Shown: piece by piece, positions 8,907-20,589 of the stretch
Position numbering within the stretch: the first letter of the stretch is position 1
Layout of the letters: every line of letters begins with the position of its first letter
DNA from: Xenorhabdus indica
GTDB lineage: Bacteria; Pseudomonadota; Gammaproteobacteria; Enterobacterales; Enterobacteriaceae
Direction of reading: 5' to 3'
NCBI RefSeq assembly: GCF_014467235.1
Contig: NZ_NKHP01000002.1
Coordinates: 119,527-183,526 of the forward strand
Length of the DNA: 64,000 nt
Made by a program: the position numbers and the translations under genes
The notes under the pieces: generated by a model
Database searches by the model: none
What the model was told of the DNA's origin: nothing
What the model saw: only the letters and a program-made list of their open reading frames with translations

Positions 8907-9326
8907 AACAATAACCTTAATCAAAATAAAGAACCAAATAAATAATAGAATTATTTTTATGACAAAATCATATATAAAATATCCCCCCAAAAAAAACCGG
9001 GACATCATCTTATTACCCGATGTTCTTTATTATTCACTCATTTGAGAGCAAACGAGGTTAAATTTATAGTAAGATTTATTTTTATAATAAATAATTCCAC
9101 AAGATCAAACTTATTTGAATTTATAATTGGTTATACCTCTCAAAAATTATCCTACACTTTAAAATTTAGCACATGTTCTTATAATTTCAATAATAAATTA
9201 TTTCTATTTTACATTTTTTCACTTATCGCGTTAATAACTAAAAATTAATTCATTAAACAACAAGAGATTACATTATTCCTAATGTAATCTCCTAAAACCG
9301 CAATTCAGGCTTCTACCGATGAGTAA
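8907..9326. other. AT-rich intergenic region upstream of the VapA-like gene, no gene seen
   Basis: About 420 bases of AT-rich sequence between the VapA-like gene and the end of tilS. It holds presumably the promoter of the VapA-like gene and a hairpin near tilS. Short open frames here have no recognisable domain or SD. Confidence 0.6.
9264..9291. terminator. Perfect inverted repeat downstream of tilS
   Basis: GAGATTACATTA (9264-9275) and TAATGTAATCTC (9280-9291) form a 12-bp perfect stem with a TTCC loop, 36 bases after the tilS stop. The leftward T run is weak (TTGTTG), so efficiency is uncertain. Confidence 0.6.
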
Positions 9327-10712
9327 CTAAATATGAAGTAAGATAGTACGAGGTAAAATTTTCTGCCACTGAACTGAAAAAAACATCTCTTCAGCTAAAG
9401 GTTGCCCCTCTTTCGTCACAAAAACCCCCAATGCTGCAATGAGCTTATCATCATAGTAGAGCAATGGCGTTCTTTCCCTGAGCCAAGGTGCCACACCAAG
9501 CTCCTGCCATAACTTTTTACTATGGCGGGAATGCTGCCGCCCCACGATACTGATATTTCCCTGAACCCCAAAGCGGATTGTAACCCGCTCATTATACTTA
9601 GGTGCTCTGATGTTAACCGTATCTTCTTTACCCTCCCCACTTTCGGAAAGGAAAAGTGTGCCTAGGCCATCTGGTAATGGCAATTCCTGTTCTGTATTCC
9701 ATTCTATAACCATACCAGCAAGTGATTGGTATTGAGAAACTAGCCATAACTGTTGTCGATAACGGCGGATATCAAACTGCCCTAACCTGAAACAAGGTTC
9801 TGCATCCTGTCGGGAAAGTGCGACTTCTGACCAGATCCGTTGAAGCTGTTCACGAGCGGGCATTTTCACGCCATGCCGACTGAGCCACCGACGTAGTAAT
9901 GCGTTACGTTTAGCTACAGAATATGTTTCCAAAGGGGGAATGACTATCGCTCCTTCTGGAGTTATCAGCGAATTCAATAAATCATCAAGCAATTCATCCA
10001 GCAATTGTTCTTGCTCGCCGCACAAACTGGCACTACGGGAAACCGCTTGTGAAAAGTGCGGCCAACGCTGGTTGAGCAGTGGCATGATATTCAAACGCAA
10101 GAAATTGCGATCATACCGATCATCCTGATTACTATCATCTTCAACCCATTTCAGCCCTTGTTCTTGCGCATAGTTTTCTAATTCTGCACGACTGACATTC
10201 AGTAATGGGCGCATGAGTATTGTCTCAGCAAATGACATAGAGGATGGCATGGAAGATAAGCCAGCCGGTCCACTTCCCCGTTTTAACGCCAACAAAAATG
10301 TTTCAGCCTGATCATCAAGGTGCTGTGCCGTTACCAGAATCTCACCCTGTTGCAACTTATGCCGAAAAACCTGATAGCGGGCATCACGAGCCGCAGCTTC
10401 GACACCTTTCTTCCGGCTATCCAGGCTCACTCTTTCGGCGTGGAAATCAACCTGCCAGTCAGCACAAATCTGGCGACAATGAGCAACCCACTCATCCGCT
10501 TTTTCGTTTAAGCCATGATGGATGTGGATTGCCCTTAATGTGATAAAATTCTGTTTATCACCGCCCGCTTGTGAAGATTGCTGGCGCAGACGAACCAGCA
10601 AATGCAGCAACACAGTAGAATCCAGTCCACCACTAAACCCAACCAAGATTTTTTTATGTGTCCCTATCTGATCCGTCAATGCAATCATCAGAGGCTCATG
10701 TGTACTATTCAT
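9327..10712 (-). CDS. tilS: tRNA(Ile)-lysidine synthetase
   Basis: ATP-dependent enzyme that attaches lysine to C34 of tRNA-Ile(CAU), changing codon specificity from AUG to AUA; it is essential. The N-type ATP pyrophosphatase P-loop SGGLDS is at residues 27-32, the family motif HIHHGLNEKADEW near 73-85, and HLDDQAETFLLALKRGSGPAG near 130-150. The TilS C-terminal substrate-binding domains follow. It is 461 aa against 432 in E. coli, within family range. Confidence 0.95.
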   Translation of the reverse strand: MNSTHEPLMIALTDQIGTHKKILVGFSGGLDSTVLLHLLVRLRQQSSQAGGDKQNFITLRAIHIHHGLNEKADEWVAHCRQICADWQVDFHAERVSLDSRKKGVEAAARDARYQVFRHKLQQGEILVTAQHLDDQAETFLLALKRGSGPAGLSSMPSSMSFAETILMRPLLNVSRAELENYAQEQGLKWVEDDSNQDDRYDRNFLRLNIMPLLNQRWPHFSQAVSRSASLCGEQEQLLDELLDDLLNSLITPEGAIVIPPLETYSVAKRNALLRRWLSRHGVKMPAREQLQRIWSEVALSRQDAEPCFRLGQFDIRRYRQQLWLVSQYQSLAGMVIEWNTEQELPLPDGLGTLFLSESGEGKEDTVNIRAPKYNERVTIRFGVQGNISIVGRQHSRHSKKLWQELGVAPWLRERTPLLYYDDKLIAALGVFVTKEGQPLAEEMFFSVQWQKILPRTILLHI

Positions 10713-10743
10713 TGTGGATAACGCTCTTTTTTAATTCGGAATA

Positions 10744-11661
10744 TCAATCCTCAATCAAATCATCCGACAATGTATTTTTCGTCGAAGTTTCATTCTTTGC
10801 ACTGATACAAAGGACCCCAGATATGATAACAAGCCCTAATCCGACCACATAAGCCGGAACGAATTCATCACCAAAAAACAAAATCAACCACATCATCGAC
10901 AATATTGGTGATAAAAATAGGATCGAGGCAATTTTCGGTGAGTCAGGGCTACTCATGGCCTTAAACCAGATAATATAGGAGATCCCATTCAATATGATGC
11001 CATTTAGCAGTGTTGGCATCAGGGGATCTCCCACAGGCCACTGGAATTTGCTAAACGCGAATAAAAATATGAGAGATACCACAGTTGAGTTAGCGAAAAC
11101 CCAAAACGTACTGATATAAGGATCAATAGCAAAGTGTTTTGATAAAACAGACAGTAACGCAAAACAGAACGCTCCGCTAAACACCAGTAATAGAGCCTGT
11201 GGATACTGCACAGAAATTTGGGTGATATTGCCTTGAGTAAAAGTGATGACAACTGCAATAAAACCAATTGTCATACCTATCATCTGCTTGATAGACAATT
11301 TCTCTTTGAACAAGAGAAATGACAGTCCGATTATCATCAATGGCCAGCTATATTGAATGACCAAAACAGCAACACCATTTTCGATGGAATAACCATAGTA
11401 GAGCAGTAAATAAAAGAAACAGTCCAAAGCCCCTAATATAAAGACCTTAATCATTACAGGAAAAGGAATAAATAAGAGTTGTTTCCAGTTTCTCCCCATC
11501 ATGACCGCAACCAGAAAGACAGCCAAAACAGACAGTACATTTGACCAGAATAAAAATTGGAAATGATCCATCTCTTTCTGACCAAAACGCGATATAGACG
11601 GAATGAAACTCCAAATGAATACACAGGAAAACGCATAAATAATATATTTATATTTGGCCAT
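10744..11661 (-). CDS. DMT/EamA-family membrane transporter
   Basis: 305-aa integral membrane protein with about ten hydrophobic helices in two EamA-like halves (about residues 5-140 and 150-290); the N-terminal half starts FSCVFIWSFIPSISRF, typical of drug/metabolite transporters. The substrate cannot be told from sequence. In E. coli the tilS-accA interval holds ldcC and yaeR; here they are absent and this gene takes the place. It ends 31 bases upstream of tilS on the same strand, so cotranscription with tilS is possible. Confidence 0.85.
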   Translation of the reverse strand: MAKYKYIIYAFSCVFIWSFIPSISRFGQKEMDHFQFLFWSNVLSVLAVFLVAVMMGRNWKQLLFIPFPVMIKVFILGALDCFFYLLLYYGYSIENGVAVLVIQYSWPLMIIGLSFLLFKEKLSIKQMIGMTIGFIAVVITFTQGNITQISVQYPQALLLVFSGAFCFALLSVLSKHFAIDPYISTFWVFANSTVVSLIFLFAFSKFQWPVGDPLMPTLLNGIILNGISYIIWFKAMSSPDSPKIASILFLSPILSMMWLILFFGDEFVPAYVVGLGLVIISGVLCISAKNETSTKNTLSDDLIED

Positions 11662-11879
11662 CGAAAACCCAACTTATTATTTTTAATACCCTGTAAATGA
11701 GATAATTTATCTCAACATGTGATAAAAATGATAATATCATTCAATATAGTTTCTGCTGATTTTTTTACCATATTCAATAAAACAAGTGGAAATAATGAAG
11801 AATTACCATCCTCCAATACTTCCACCTGTAAAAGAATTACCTGCAAAAATGGTATGTAAAATTATACTTAATCAGGTTA

Positions 11880-12839
11880 TTAACAATAGCCGTACTGCAT
11901 TAAACGTTCATAACGACGGTTCACTAATTCTTCACTGCTAAGCTCACTCAATTCAGTAAGATCAGCCAGTAATTGTGCTTTCAGCGTATCTGCTATTACT
12001 TCGTAGTTACGATGTGCACCACCTAATGGCTCCGGGATCACTGAATCAATCAGTTTCAGCTCTTTCAGACGGGGAGCTGTATTTCCCATCGCTTCTGCTG
12101 CCAAAGGTGCTTTATCAGCACTTTTCCATAAAATGGAAGCACAACCTTCCGGCGAGATGGTGGAAAACGTACTGTATTGCAACATGTTCACTTTATCACC
12201 AACACTCAGTGCCAATGCACCACCGGAGCCACCTTCACCGATAACCGTACAGATAACAGGCACAGACAAACGGGACATTTCACGCAGGTTACGAGCGATA
12301 GCTTCTGACTGCCCACGCTCTTCTGCTCCCACACCCGGATACGCGCCCGGAGTATCAATCAAAGTGATGATTGGCAGTTTGAAACGCTCTGCCATTTCCA
12401 TCAATCGCAGAGCCTTGCGATACCCTTCTGGAGATGGCATACCAAAGTTACGACGGATCTTTTCTTTTGTCTCACGACCCTTTTGATGCCCAATCACCAT
12501 CACCGGACGACCATTAATACGCGCCAATCCACCAACTATCGCTTTGTCATCTGCATAAGCACGATCACCAGACAATTCTTCAAAATCAGTAAAAATGTGC
12601 TGAATATAATCCAGTGTATAGGGACGAAGGGGATGACGTGAAAGCTGGGAAACCTGCCATGCTCCCAGATCAGAGAAAATTTTGCGGGTCAGCTCTACGC
12701 TTTTTTCCCGCAGACGCTGGACTTCTTCATCCAGATTGATATCTAGCTTTTCGTCTTGACGGCTAACTGCGGTGAGCGAATCAATTTTCGCTTCCAGCTC
12801 GGCAATCGGCTGTTCAAAATCCAGAAAATTCAGAATCAT
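11880..12839 (-). CDS. accA: Acetyl-CoA carboxylase, carboxyltransferase subunit alpha
   Basis: With AccD forms the carboxyltransferase that makes malonyl-CoA, the first committed step of fatty acid synthesis. The crotonase-like core is clear: [35 protein letters not shown] and [16 protein letters not shown]. Length 319 aa, identical to E. coli. It is the last gene of the skp...accA block, 12 bases after dnaE. Confidence 0.98.
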   Translation of the reverse strand: MILNFLDFEQPIAELEAKIDSLTAVSRQDEKLDINLDEEVQRLREKSVELTRKIFSDLGAWQVSQLSRHPLRPYTLDYIQHIFTDFEELSGDRAYADDKAIVGGLARINGRPVMVIGHQKGRETKEKIRRNFGMPSPEGYRKALRLMEMAERFKLPIITLIDTPGAYPGVGAEERGQSEAIARNLREMSRLSVPVICTVIGEGGSGGALALSVGDKVNMLQYSTFSTISPEGCASILWKSADKAPLAAEAMGNTAPRLKELKLIDSVIPEPLGGAHRNYEVIADTLKAQLLADLTELSELSSEELVNRRYERLMQYGYC

Positions 12840-12851
12840 AACGTTCCTATT

Positions 12852-15800
12852 TTAGTCAAATTCTAATTCTACCTGCTCGCTACCCAGCAGAGTTCGTAGA
12901 TCTGTCAAAAGGGTATCCGTTGGAGTTACCCGCCATGTTGCCCCGAATCGTAAACGGGCACGGGCATCCACCCGCTGGTAATAAAGATGAACCGGTATCG
13001 TACCTGAACGGTGTGGCTCCAATGTTCCACGGAGACGGTTCAATAATTGTTCATCAATTTGCCTGTCTGACAACGAGATAGCAAGCCCACGTGCAAATTT
13101 TTCACGGGCCTCACTGATATCCATTAATTCCCGGACTGTCATTTTAAGCCCACCACTGAAGTCATCAAAGCTGACTTGTCCGGTTGCGATTAAAATTTTG
13201 TCCTTCTCCAGCAAGTGCTGATATCTTTCCAGGGCATCAGAGAACAGCATGACTTCCAGCCGCCCTGAGCGATCATCCAATGTGCAGATACCAATACGAT
13301 TACCCCGTTTGGTCGTTACAATTTTGGATGCCAGCACCAAACCTACCACAGTTGTAACTTGCCCACGAGGTGTTGGATTCACATCTTTTAGACGTAATCC
13401 ATTTGTATATCGTTCAATCTCTTTTAAATAACCGGTGATCGGATGACCGGTCAAATATAACCCCAGAGTCTCTCGCTCACCATCCAATACCACCTGATCC
13501 GGCCATTTTGGTGTACTGGCATATGAACTCTCAACCTGTTCAGGTTCTTCCGCCAGCACGCCAAACATATCCGTTTGCCCAGTGGCTTCGGCCTTGGCAT
13601 GTTGATCCGCTGCTTTCAGAGCATCTTCCAGTGAGGACATTAAGGCTGCACGGTGTGGCCCTAGCCTATCGAATGCCCCTGACATAATCAGTTTTTCCAT
13701 CACCCGGCGGTTCAGTTTTTTGATATCAACACGGGCACACAGTTCAAACAGTTCCTTAAAATGTCCACCTTTCTGACGAGATTCAATAATGGCTTCAATC
13801 GGTCCTTCACCAACACCTTTGATCGCGCCAATGCCATAAACAATTTCGCCTTCATCATTGACGTGAAAATGGTATAAACCGCTATTAATATCAGGAGGCA
13901 GAACTTTCAAACCCATACGCCAGCATTCATCCACCAGGCCAACGACTTTCTCGGTATTATCCATATCAGCTGTCATTACAGCAGCCATGAATTCTGCCGG
14001 ATAATGGGCTTTTAGCCATAATGTCTGATAAGAAACCAACGCATAGGCAGCAGAGTGAGATTTGTTAAAGCCATAACCTGCGAATTTCTCCACTAAATCG
14101 AAGATTCTCATTGCAAGTTCGCCATTTATTCCCTGTTTTACCGCGCCATCTTCAAATACTGAACGCTGTTTAGCCATTTCCTCCGGTTTTTTCTTCCCCA
14201 TCGCACGGCGTAGCATATCTGCACCACCGAGGGTATAACCTGCCAATACTTGAGCAATCTGCATCACCTGTTCCTGATACAAGATGATGCCATAGGTTGG
14301 TTCCAATACAGGCTTTAAGGACTCATGTTGCCATTCGACATCCGGATAAGAAATTTCTTCCCGCCCATGTTTACGGTCAATAAAGTTATCCACCATGCCT
14401 GATTGCAGTGGCCCAGGACGGAACAGCGCTACCAGAGCGATCATGTCTTCAAAACAGTCGGGGCGCAAACGCTTGATCAAATCTTTCATGCCACGGGATT
14501 CAAGCTGAAACACAGCCGTTGTTTCAGAACGTTGCAGCATGTCAAAACTTTTCTGGTCATCCAATGGAATTGCCGCAATATCAATCGGTTCCAGATTTTT
14601 CTTGGCGCGACGTGCATTTACCATCTCAAGTGCCCAGTTGATGATGGTTAATGTTCTCAGTCCGAGGAAATCAAACTTCACCAATCCGGCATATTCCACG
14701 TCATTTTTATCAAACTGGGTAACCGGGTTCTGACCTTCTGGATCGCAGTAAATAGGAGCAAAATCAGTGATTTTAGTCGGTGCAATAACTACCCCACCCG
14801 CATGTTTACCTGCGTTACGAGTTACCCCTTCCAATTTACGCGCCATGTCAATCAGCGCTTTGACTTCTTCATCCGCTTCGTAAATTTCAGGTAACTGAGG
14901 CTCTGCCACAAATGCCTTTTCCAGTGTCATTCCCGGATCAGGAGGAACCAGCTTTGATATTCGATCAACAAAACCATAGGGATGCCCAAGTACTCGCCCA
15001 ACGTCACGAATTACTGCTTTTGCCGCCATCGTACCAAAAGTGATGATCTGTGACACAGCATCCCGTCCGTACATATCAGCAACGTGTTCAATAACCTGAT
15101 CGCGTTTTTCCATACAGAAATCGACGTCAAAGTCAGGCATGGAAATACGCTCTGGGTTAAGGAAACGTTCGAACAGTAAGTCAAATTCAAGTGGATCGAG
15201 ATCAGTAATTTTCAGAGCATAAGCGACAAGAGAACCCGCACCAGAACCACGCCCAGGGCCTACTGGTACACCGTTATCTTTCGACCACTGGATAAATTCC
15301 ATTACGATCAGGAAATAGCCTGGAAAGCCCATCTGGTTGATCACTTTCAACTCAATATCCAGGCGCTCATCATATTCTATGCGCTTTTCTGCCCTGATTG
15401 CCGGATCAGGATAAAGGAATGCTAAACGCTGCTCTAAACCCTGTTTTGATTTTTCAATCAGATAGTCTTCCGTGCTCATCCCCCCTGTCGGGAACTTTGG
15501 CAAGAAATATTCACCAAGACGGATCGTAACATTACAGCGTTTCGCAATTTCTACGCTATTTGCTAATGCTTCAGGGATGTCAGAAAAAAGCTCACACATC
15601 TCCTGCTCACTGCGCAGATATTGCTGGGGACTGTAATTTTTCGGGCGCTTGGGATCAGAGAGTGTATAGCCGTCATGAATGGCAACTCGAATTTCATGAG
15701 CTTCAAAATCTTCACTTTCCAGAAAACAGACATCATTAGTTGCTACAATCGGCAGATTTTTTTCTGCCGCTAATTCAACAGCGGCATGCAGATAAGTCTC

Positions 15801-16334
15801 TTCATCCTGACGTCCGGTGCGGATGAGTTCCAGATAGTAGCAATCTGGAAAGTGTTCCTGATAAAAATCAAGGCATTGTTCAACTAACACATGATTGCCA
15901 CGCAGCAAAAACTTGCCAACATCGCCCATACGTCCGCCAGACAACAATATTAGTCCCGCTTTATATTTTACCAGCCACTCTTGTTTGATGGTTGGGCCAA
16001 TTGCGCCATAGCCTTTCTGATAGGCTTCGGAAATCAGTAAGGTCAGATTCTGATAACCTTCATTATTACGGGCCAGAATGGTCAGATGGGCATATTCATC
16101 ACCCAATTGATCACTTTCCATGTAGAAATCAGCCCCAATAATGGGTTTAATACCTGCACTATGAGCACTGCCATAGAATTTCACCAGACCACACAGATTA
16201 GTAAAATCCGTGATTGCAAGTGCAGGCATACCCAGTTCAGCCACTTTTTTTATCAGTGGTCCTGTTTTGGCTAAGCCATCAATCATTGAATAATCGCTAT
16301 GAACACGCAAGTGCACAAAACGTGGTTCGGTCAT
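12852..16334 (-). CDS. dnaE: DNA polymerase III alpha subunit
   Basis: Replicative polymerase catalytic subunit. The N-terminal PHP domain starts [13 protein letters not shown] (residues 8-20). The C-family polymerase active site shows the paired aspartates in MPDFDVDF (about 398-405), then helix-hairpin-helix, OB-fold and tau-binding C-terminal regions. A clamp-binding motif QTDMF (QADMF in E. coli) lies near residue 919. Length 1160 aa, the same as E. coli. It lies between rnhB and accA in the standard order. Confidence 0.98.
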   Translation of the reverse strand: MTEPRFVHLRVHSDYSMIDGLAKTGPLIKKVAELGMPALAITDFTNLCGLVKFYGSAHSAGIKPIIGADFYMESDQLGDEYAHLTILARNNEGYQNLTLLISEAYQKGYGAIGPTIKQEWLVKYKAGLILLSGGRMGDVGKFLLRGNHVLVEQCLDFYQEHFPDCYYLELIRTGRQDEETYLHAAVELAAEKNLPIVATNDVCFLESEDFEAHEIRVAIHDGYTLSDPKRPKNYSPQQYLRSEQEMCELFSDIPEALANSVEIAKRCNVTIRLGEYFLPKFPTGGMSTEDYLIEKSKQGLEQRLAFLYPDPAIRAEKRIEYDERLDIELKVINQMGFPGYFLIVMEFIQWSKDNGVPVGPGRGSGAGSLVAYALKITDLDPLEFDLLFERFLNPERISMPDFDVDFCMEKRDQVIEHVADMYGRDAVSQIITFGTMAAKAVIRDVGRVLGHPYGFVDRISKLVPPDPGMTLEKAFVAEPQLPEIYEADEEVKALIDMARKLEGVTRNAGKHAGGVVIAPTKITDFAPIYCDPEGQNPVTQFDKNDVEYAGLVKFDFLGLRTLTIINWALEMVNARRAKKNLEPIDIAAIPLDDQKSFDMLQRSETTAVFQLESRGMKDLIKRLRPDCFEDMIALVALFRPGPLQSGMVDNFIDRKHGREEISYPDVEWQHESLKPVLEPTYGIILYQEQVMQIAQVLAGYTLGGADMLRRAMGKKKPEEMAKQRSVFEDGAVKQGINGELAMRIFDLVEKFAGYGFNKSHSAAYALVSYQTLWLKAHYPAEFMAAVMTADMDNTEKVVGLVDECWRMGLKVLPPDINSGLYHFHVNDEGEIVYGIGAIKGVGEGPIEAIIESRQKGGHFKELFELCARVDIKKLNRRVMEKLIMSGAFDRLGPHRAALMSSLEDALKAADQHAKAEATGQTDMFGVLAEEPEQVESSYASTPKWPDQVVLDGERETLGLYLTGHPITGYLKEIERYTNGLRLKDVNPTPRGQVTTVVGLVLASKIVTTKRGNRIGICTLDDRSGRLEVMLFSDALERYQHLLEKDKILIATGQVSFDDFSGGLKMTVRELMDISEAREKFARGLAISLSDRQIDEQLLNRLRGTLEPHRSGTIPVHLYYQRVDARARLRFGATWRVTPTDTLLTDLRTLLGSEQVELEFD

Positions 16335-16361
16335 AATCTGCTCAGATAATTATTCCAGATT

Positions 16362-16952
16362 TTATCCAAAAGCCAGCGCACGTTTGACTGGCGCAAAACT
16401 TCTACGATGGTGTTCCGTCACTCCCAACAAAGACAGTTTTTCCAAATGCAGAGCGGTGGGATAACCTTTGTGTTTCGCAAAGCCGTACTCAGGGAACTGT
16501 TTATCCAGTTCAGTCATTTCCCTGTCTCGTGTTACTTTTGCCAAAATAGAAGCGGCACTGATTTCCGCTACCAGGCTATCCCCTTTGACTACCGGCTGTG
16601 CTGACATCGATAATACAGGGCAACGATTTCCATCAATCAAAACATAATCAGGCTGAATAGCCAGACCTGCAACAGCCCGCTGCATAGCAAGCATTGTGGC
16701 ATGAAGGATATTAAGCTGGTCAATTTCTTCTGGCTCAGCGCGACCAAGGCTCCAACACAACGCTTTTTCTTTGATTTCCAAATAAAGCACTTCCCGACGT
16801 TTTTCTGTCAGTTTTTTCGAATCCATCAAGCCTGCAATGGGGTTAGCAGGATCAAGAATAACTGCCGCAGTCACCACCGCACCTACTAACGGGCCACGAC
16901 CAACTTCATCAACACCGGCAATCAAATTCGCCTGAGGATAAACAAAATTCAT
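16362..16952 (-). CDS. rnhB: Ribonuclease HII
   Basis: Removes ribonucleotides from DNA-RNA hybrids and starts ribonucleotide excision repair. The RNase HII signature [15 protein letters not shown] is at residues 13-27, with catalytic Asp/Glu in DEVGRG; further acidic residues are in VLIDGNRCP and [12 protein letters not shown]. It is 196 aa, normal length. Its ATG shares one base with the lpxB stop (TAATG), indicating translational coupling. Confidence 0.96.
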   Translation of the reverse strand: MNFVYPQANLIAGVDEVGRGPLVGAVVTAAVILDPANPIAGLMDSKKLTEKRREVLYLEIKEKALCWSLGRAEPEEIDQLNILHATMLAMQRAVAGLAIQPDYVLIDGNRCPVLSMSAQPVVKGDSLVAEISAASILAKVTRDREMTELDKQFPEYGFAKHKGYPTALHLEKLSLLGVTEHHRRSFAPVKRALAFG

Positions 16953-18136
16953 TATCTTCTCGCTAACTCCAGTACCGCCTGTGCCGCCTGCTCATCAGCA
17001 TCACAACGAATACTTTCATGCAAATGCAGGAAGGTCTGTTTCAACGCTTCCACCTCAATACCACCACACAAGAGCGGCAGCAATGCCTCTGACAGCGCTT
17101 TTGGCTCGCATTCATCCTGTAGTAACTCTTTGACTAACTCTTTACCTGCCAACAAATTAGGCAAGGAGACATAGGGTGTTTTCACCAAGCGTTTTGCCAA
17201 CCAATATGTAAGAGGTTTCATTCTATAGCCCACGACCATTGGGCACTTAGCCAGCATACATTCCAATGCTGCTGTACCGGATGCCAGTAAAGCCGCATCG
17301 CTGGCAATCATTGCTTCACGAGCTTTACCATCTAATAAATGAATGGATAATTCCGGTGCAATTTCATCTTTTATACGCTGAAATTGCTCACGCCGGTTGG
17401 CATTTACCAATGGAACTAATACATGCAAATCAGGCAAATCCTTCCTTAGCAATTGTACAGTTCTGAGAAAATCGGCACTCAGCATTTCTACTTCGGCATG
17501 GCGACTACCCGGCAGAAGCGCCAGGCAATGAGCACCTAATGGAATATCTAACGTTTCCCTGGCGGCAATTTTATCGGTTTGCAGCGGCATTGCATCTGCC
17601 ATTGTATGCCCAATAAATCGGCATGGAACATTAAATCGATCATAGAACGCTTTTTCAAACGGCAAAAATGCCAGTACCAGATCTGTCGCACGACCAATTT
17701 TGAACACCCGTCTCTGACGCCATGCCCATACCGATGGGCTGACGTAATGGATAGTTCTGATCCCTTGCTGTTTCAGTCGGCCTTCCAAGGTGATATTGAA
17801 ATCAGGAGCATCAATGCCAATAAAAACATCTGGTTTCAGCTCAGTAAAACGCGTCGTTAAATCTTTACGAATTTCCAACAAACGGGACAAACGCCCTAAA
17901 ACCTCAACGATCCCCATGACCGCCAGTTCTTCCATCTCATACCAGACTTCACAACCTTCGGCTTGCATAAGAGGGCCTGCGACACCCACAAAACGGGCAT
18001 CAGGGATTTTAGCTTTCAATGCGCGGATCAGTGCCGCACCAAGGATATCACCAGATGTTTCTCCGGCGACTAAGCCAATTATCAGTGGACGTTGATTATT
18101 GGCAGAAGAAAAGGTAGTCAAAGGAGTGTCCTTCAT
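16952..18136 (-). CDS. lpxB: Lipid-A-disaccharide synthase
   Basis: Peripheral membrane glycosyltransferase (GT19) that joins UDP-2,3-diacylglucosamine and lipid X to form the lipid A disaccharide. Typical blocks: [16 protein letters not shown] (residues 23-38), [14 protein letters not shown] (about 129-142) and [13 protein letters not shown] (about 208-220). It is 394 aa against 382 in E. coli, the extra residues being a short N-terminal stretch. It overlaps rnhB by one base and follows lpxA by 4 bases. Confidence 0.97.
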   Translation of the reverse strand: MKDTPLTTFSSANNQRPLIIGLVAGETSGDILGAALIRALKAKIPDARFVGVAGPLMQAEGCEVWYEMEELAVMGIVEVLGRLSRLLEIRKDLTTRFTELKPDVFIGIDAPDFNITLEGRLKQQGIRTIHYVSPSVWAWRQRRVFKIGRATDLVLAFLPFEKAFYDRFNVPCRFIGHTMADAMPLQTDKIAARETLDIPLGAHCLALLPGSRHAEVEMLSADFLRTVQLLRKDLPDLHVLVPLVNANRREQFQRIKDEIAPELSIHLLDGKAREAMIASDAALLASGTAALECMLAKCPMVVGYRMKPLTYWLAKRLVKTPYVSLPNLLAGKELVKELLQDECEPKALSEALLPLLCGGIEVEALKQTFLHLHESIRCDADEQAAQAVLELARR

Positions 18137-18140
18137 CTAC

Positions 18141-18938
18141 TTAACGAATGATGCCACGGCTGGATTTTGCTGAACTCGCCAGAAAATCACTGAATACTTT
18201 CACATGTGGGTTGTTTACAGCCTGAATTTCAATTTCTTTTCTGGCTTCTTCCAAGGTTTTTCCACTACGATAAAGTTCCTTATACGCATTACGGATAGCG
18301 TGCAGCGATTCTTTATCAAATCCACGACGTTTCAGGCCTTCAATATTCAAACCAAAAGGCGTGGCATGGTTACCCTGTGCAATAACATAAGGAGGCACGT
18401 CCTGAGCAACGCCGGAACACCCTCCCACCATAACATGGGAACCAATTTGACAAAATTGATGAACTGCCGTCATTCCACCGATGATCACGTAATCACCAAG
18501 AATAACATGCCCCCCCAATGTACCGTTATTAGCAATGATACAACGATCACCGACAATACAGTCATGAGCAATATGGGCATTAATCATCAGCAAATTATCA
18601 CTGCCAACTTTGGTGACACCACCACCCTGGACAGTGCCACGGTGAATCGACACGCTTTCGCGGATACAGTTACGATCACCGATTTCAACACGAGTGGGTT
18701 CACCCTGATATTTGAGGTCCTGATTGGCTTCACCAATTGACGCAAATTGATAAATCTGGTTATCACGACCAATCTTAGTTATCCCGTTGATCACAATATG
18801 GGATTTCAGTTCAGTCCCTTCACCAATTTCTACTTGCGAACCGATATAACAAAATGGGCCAATGTGAACATTGGCACCAATAACAGCGCCTTCTTCAACA
18901 ATGGAAGAAGGGTGGATAGTAGCAGTCAGATCAATCAT
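18141..18938 (-). CDS. lpxA: UDP-N-acetylglucosamine acyltransferase
   Basis: First enzyme of lipid A synthesis: transfers 3-hydroxyacyl from ACP to UDP-GlcNAc. A left-handed beta-helix of hexapeptide repeats runs from residue 5 to about 185 ([20 protein letters not shown] and onward), and the catalytic-His region is visible in [13 protein letters not shown] (His near 121-125). The C-terminal helical domain follows. It is 265 aa against 262 in E. coli. Start is 3 bases downstream of the fabZ stop. Confidence 0.97.
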   Translation of the reverse strand: MIDLTATIHPSSIVEEGAVIGANVHIGPFCYIGSQVEIGEGTELKSHIVINGITKIGRDNQIYQFASIGEANQDLKYQGEPTRVEIGDRNCIRESVSIHRGTVQGGGVTKVGSDNLLMINAHIAHDCIVGDRCIIANNGTLGGHVILGDYVIIGGMTAVHQFCQIGSHVMVGGCSGVAQDVPPYVIAQGNHATPFGLNIEGLKRRGFDKESLHAIRNAYKELYRSGKTLEEARKEIEIQAVNNPHVKVFSDFLASSAKSSRGIIR

Positions 18939-18941
18939 GCA

Positions 18942-19394
18942 TTAAGCCTCACGGCGGCGGGCACACATCATTTCAGCTTCGCAAGCCACTTCTCCATCGA
19001 CTTTTGCTACACCTCTGAAACGCGCAACACCACGGCGTTCTTTAATAAATTCTACTTCCAAAATCATCTGGTCACCCGGCAAAACTGGTCGTTTAAAACG
19101 TGCGCCATCAATAGCTGCAAAGTAATACAATTCTCCTGGCTTCAGTGTACCAACACTTTTGAATGCCAGAATTCCAGTTGCCTGGGCCATTGCTTCAAGG
19201 ATCAATACACCAGGAAAAATTGGCTTACCCGGGAAATGCCCCTGAAAAAATGGCTCATTAAACGTTACATTTTTAACTGCTCGTAAAAACTTGCCTTCTT
19301 CAAAATCCAGGACACGATCTACCAGCAAAAAAGGGTAGCGGTGAGGTAGTAAATCCAAAATTTCTTCAATTTGCAGAGTATGATTATCACTCAT
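18942..19394 (-). CDS. fabZ: 3-hydroxyacyl-[ACP] dehydratase FabZ
   Basis: Hot-dog fold dehydratase of fatty acid elongation; competes with LpxA for 3-hydroxyacyl-ACP, so its place next to lpxA matters for the balance of phospholipid and LPS. The active-site His in [20 protein letters not shown] (around residue 53) and Glu in LEAMAQ are both present. It is 150 aa, normal length. Confidence 0.97.
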   Translation of the reverse strand: MSDNHTLQIEEILDLLPHRYPFLLVDRVLDFEEGKFLRAVKNVTFNEPFFQGHFPGKPIFPGVLILEAMAQATGILAFKSVGTLKPGELYYFAAIDGARFKRPVLPGDQMILEVEFIKERRGVARFRGVAKVDGEVACEAEMMCARRREA

Positions 19395-19483
19395 CTAAAT
19401 ACTCTTCCTGTCTATATTCCAATCGTAGTATCAAAAAATGTGTTATTAAATAATATCGTCAAAACATACAGCATTAACGACAC

Positions 19484-19521
19484 GGCCTGCATCAACTCCC
19501 GGAGGAGTTATCAGACAGGCC
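19484..19521. repeat. Two-stem cruciform between lpxD and fabZ
   Basis: GGCCTG (19484-19489) pairs with CAGGCC (19516-19521), and within it AACTCC (19494-19499) pairs with GGAGTT (19504-19509). No T run follows on the minus strand, so it is not a clear terminator. It lies in the 162-base gap inside the lipid A operon. Confidence 0.6.
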
Positions 19522-19556
19522 GCAAAAATAAAAGCATAACCAAAACGGTTGTATGA

Positions 19557-20585
19557 TTACTTGCTGTCACCTTCAAGCTGGCGTTCCACAGATTTAAGCC
19601 GCTTATTCATTTCATTAATATTCATTACCAAAGCAGCTGTCTTACGCCAAACTTTATTCTGTTGTACTGGCATACCAGATGAATATACACCCGGCTCAGT
19701 AATAGGGCGTATCACCATGCTCATACCAGTCACAGTTACTTTATCACAGATTTCCATATGTCCGTTTATGACACTGGCTCCACCAATCATACAATAACGA
19801 CCAATTTTCAGGCTCCCCGCCATAATGACACCACCCGCTATTGCAGTGTTATCACCAATTGTGACGTTGTGAGCAATTTGGCATTGGTTGTCAATGATAA
19901 CACCATTACCGATAACAGTGTTATCCAGAGCACCACGATCTATAGTAGTACAGGAACCTATTTCAACACGATCACCAATCATTACCGTGCCTAACTGAGG
20001 GATTTTAATCCAATTACCGCGATCATTGGCATAACCAAAACCATCAGAGCCTATAACAGCTCCTGACTGAATGAGGCATTGTTCACCGATTTCAACATTA
20101 TGGTACACAGAAACATTGGCCCAAAGGCGAGTTTCTGTACCAATACGCACATTTTTGCCAATAAAACAACCTGCACCAATGATAACGTTATCACCAAGCA
20201 CAACACCTGATTCGATAACTGCATTTGCCCCAATTGCAACATTTCTGCCCAATGTTGCTTCTGGAGAAATCACTGCTGATGAATGGATATCCTGTGCGGG
20301 TCGTGGCGTCGTATCCATGATTTGCGCCATACGTGCATAGGCAAGATAAGGATTATCAACCACCAACGCTGGAATCTTACAATAAGGTAAATCGGCTTCG
20401 CGCAGCACAACAGCAGCAGCCTGACACTCTGCAAGTTTCTCGGTGTAACGGCTATCCGATAAAAATGTAATTTGTTCGCTATTTGCTGAATACATAGGGG
20501 CAATACCAGTGACGACGATATTGCCATCACCATGCAATTGCGCATTCAACTGCTGAGCAAGGTCAGCCAATCGAATCGAAACCAT
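19557..20585 (-). CDS. lpxD: UDP-3-O-(3-hydroxyacyl)glucosamine N-acyltransferase
   Basis: Third step of lipid A synthesis, adding the N-linked 3-hydroxyacyl chain. The N-terminal uridine-binding domain (about residues 1-100) is followed by a long left-handed beta-helix of hexapeptide repeats. The catalytic His lies in [18 protein letters not shown] (about residue 239). It is 342 aa against 341 in E. coli. It starts 4 bases after skp. Confidence 0.97.
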   Translation of the reverse strand: MVSIRLADLAQQLNAQLHGDGNIVVTGIAPMYSANSEQITFLSDSRYTEKLAECQAAAVVLREADLPYCKIPALVVDNPYLAYARMAQIMDTTPRPAQDIHSSAVISPEATLGRNVAIGANAVIESGVVLGDNVIIGAGCFIGKNVRIGTETRLWANVSVYHNVEIGEQCLIQSGAVIGSDGFGYANDRGNWIKIPQLGTVMIGDRVEIGSCTTIDRGALDNTVIGNGVIIDNQCQIAHNVTIGDNTAIAGGVIMAGSLKIGRYCMIGGASVINGHMEICDKVTVTGMSMVIRPITEPGVYSSGMPVQQNKVWRKTAALVMNINEMNKRLKSVERQLEGDSK

Positions 20586-20589
20586 TTAT

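Noticed and set aside
8907..9008. N-terminal hydrophobic extension of the VapA-like protein (start at 9008)
   Set aside because: It is AT-rich leader translated into hydrophobic residues with a poor SD; the ATG at 8906 has AAGG at proper distance and gives a normal soluble N-terminus.
18204..19286. Two long plus-strand open frames opposite lpxA and fabZ
   Set aside because: Low-complexity Thr/Asn/Ile translation of the hexapeptide-repeat genes on the other strand; no RBS.
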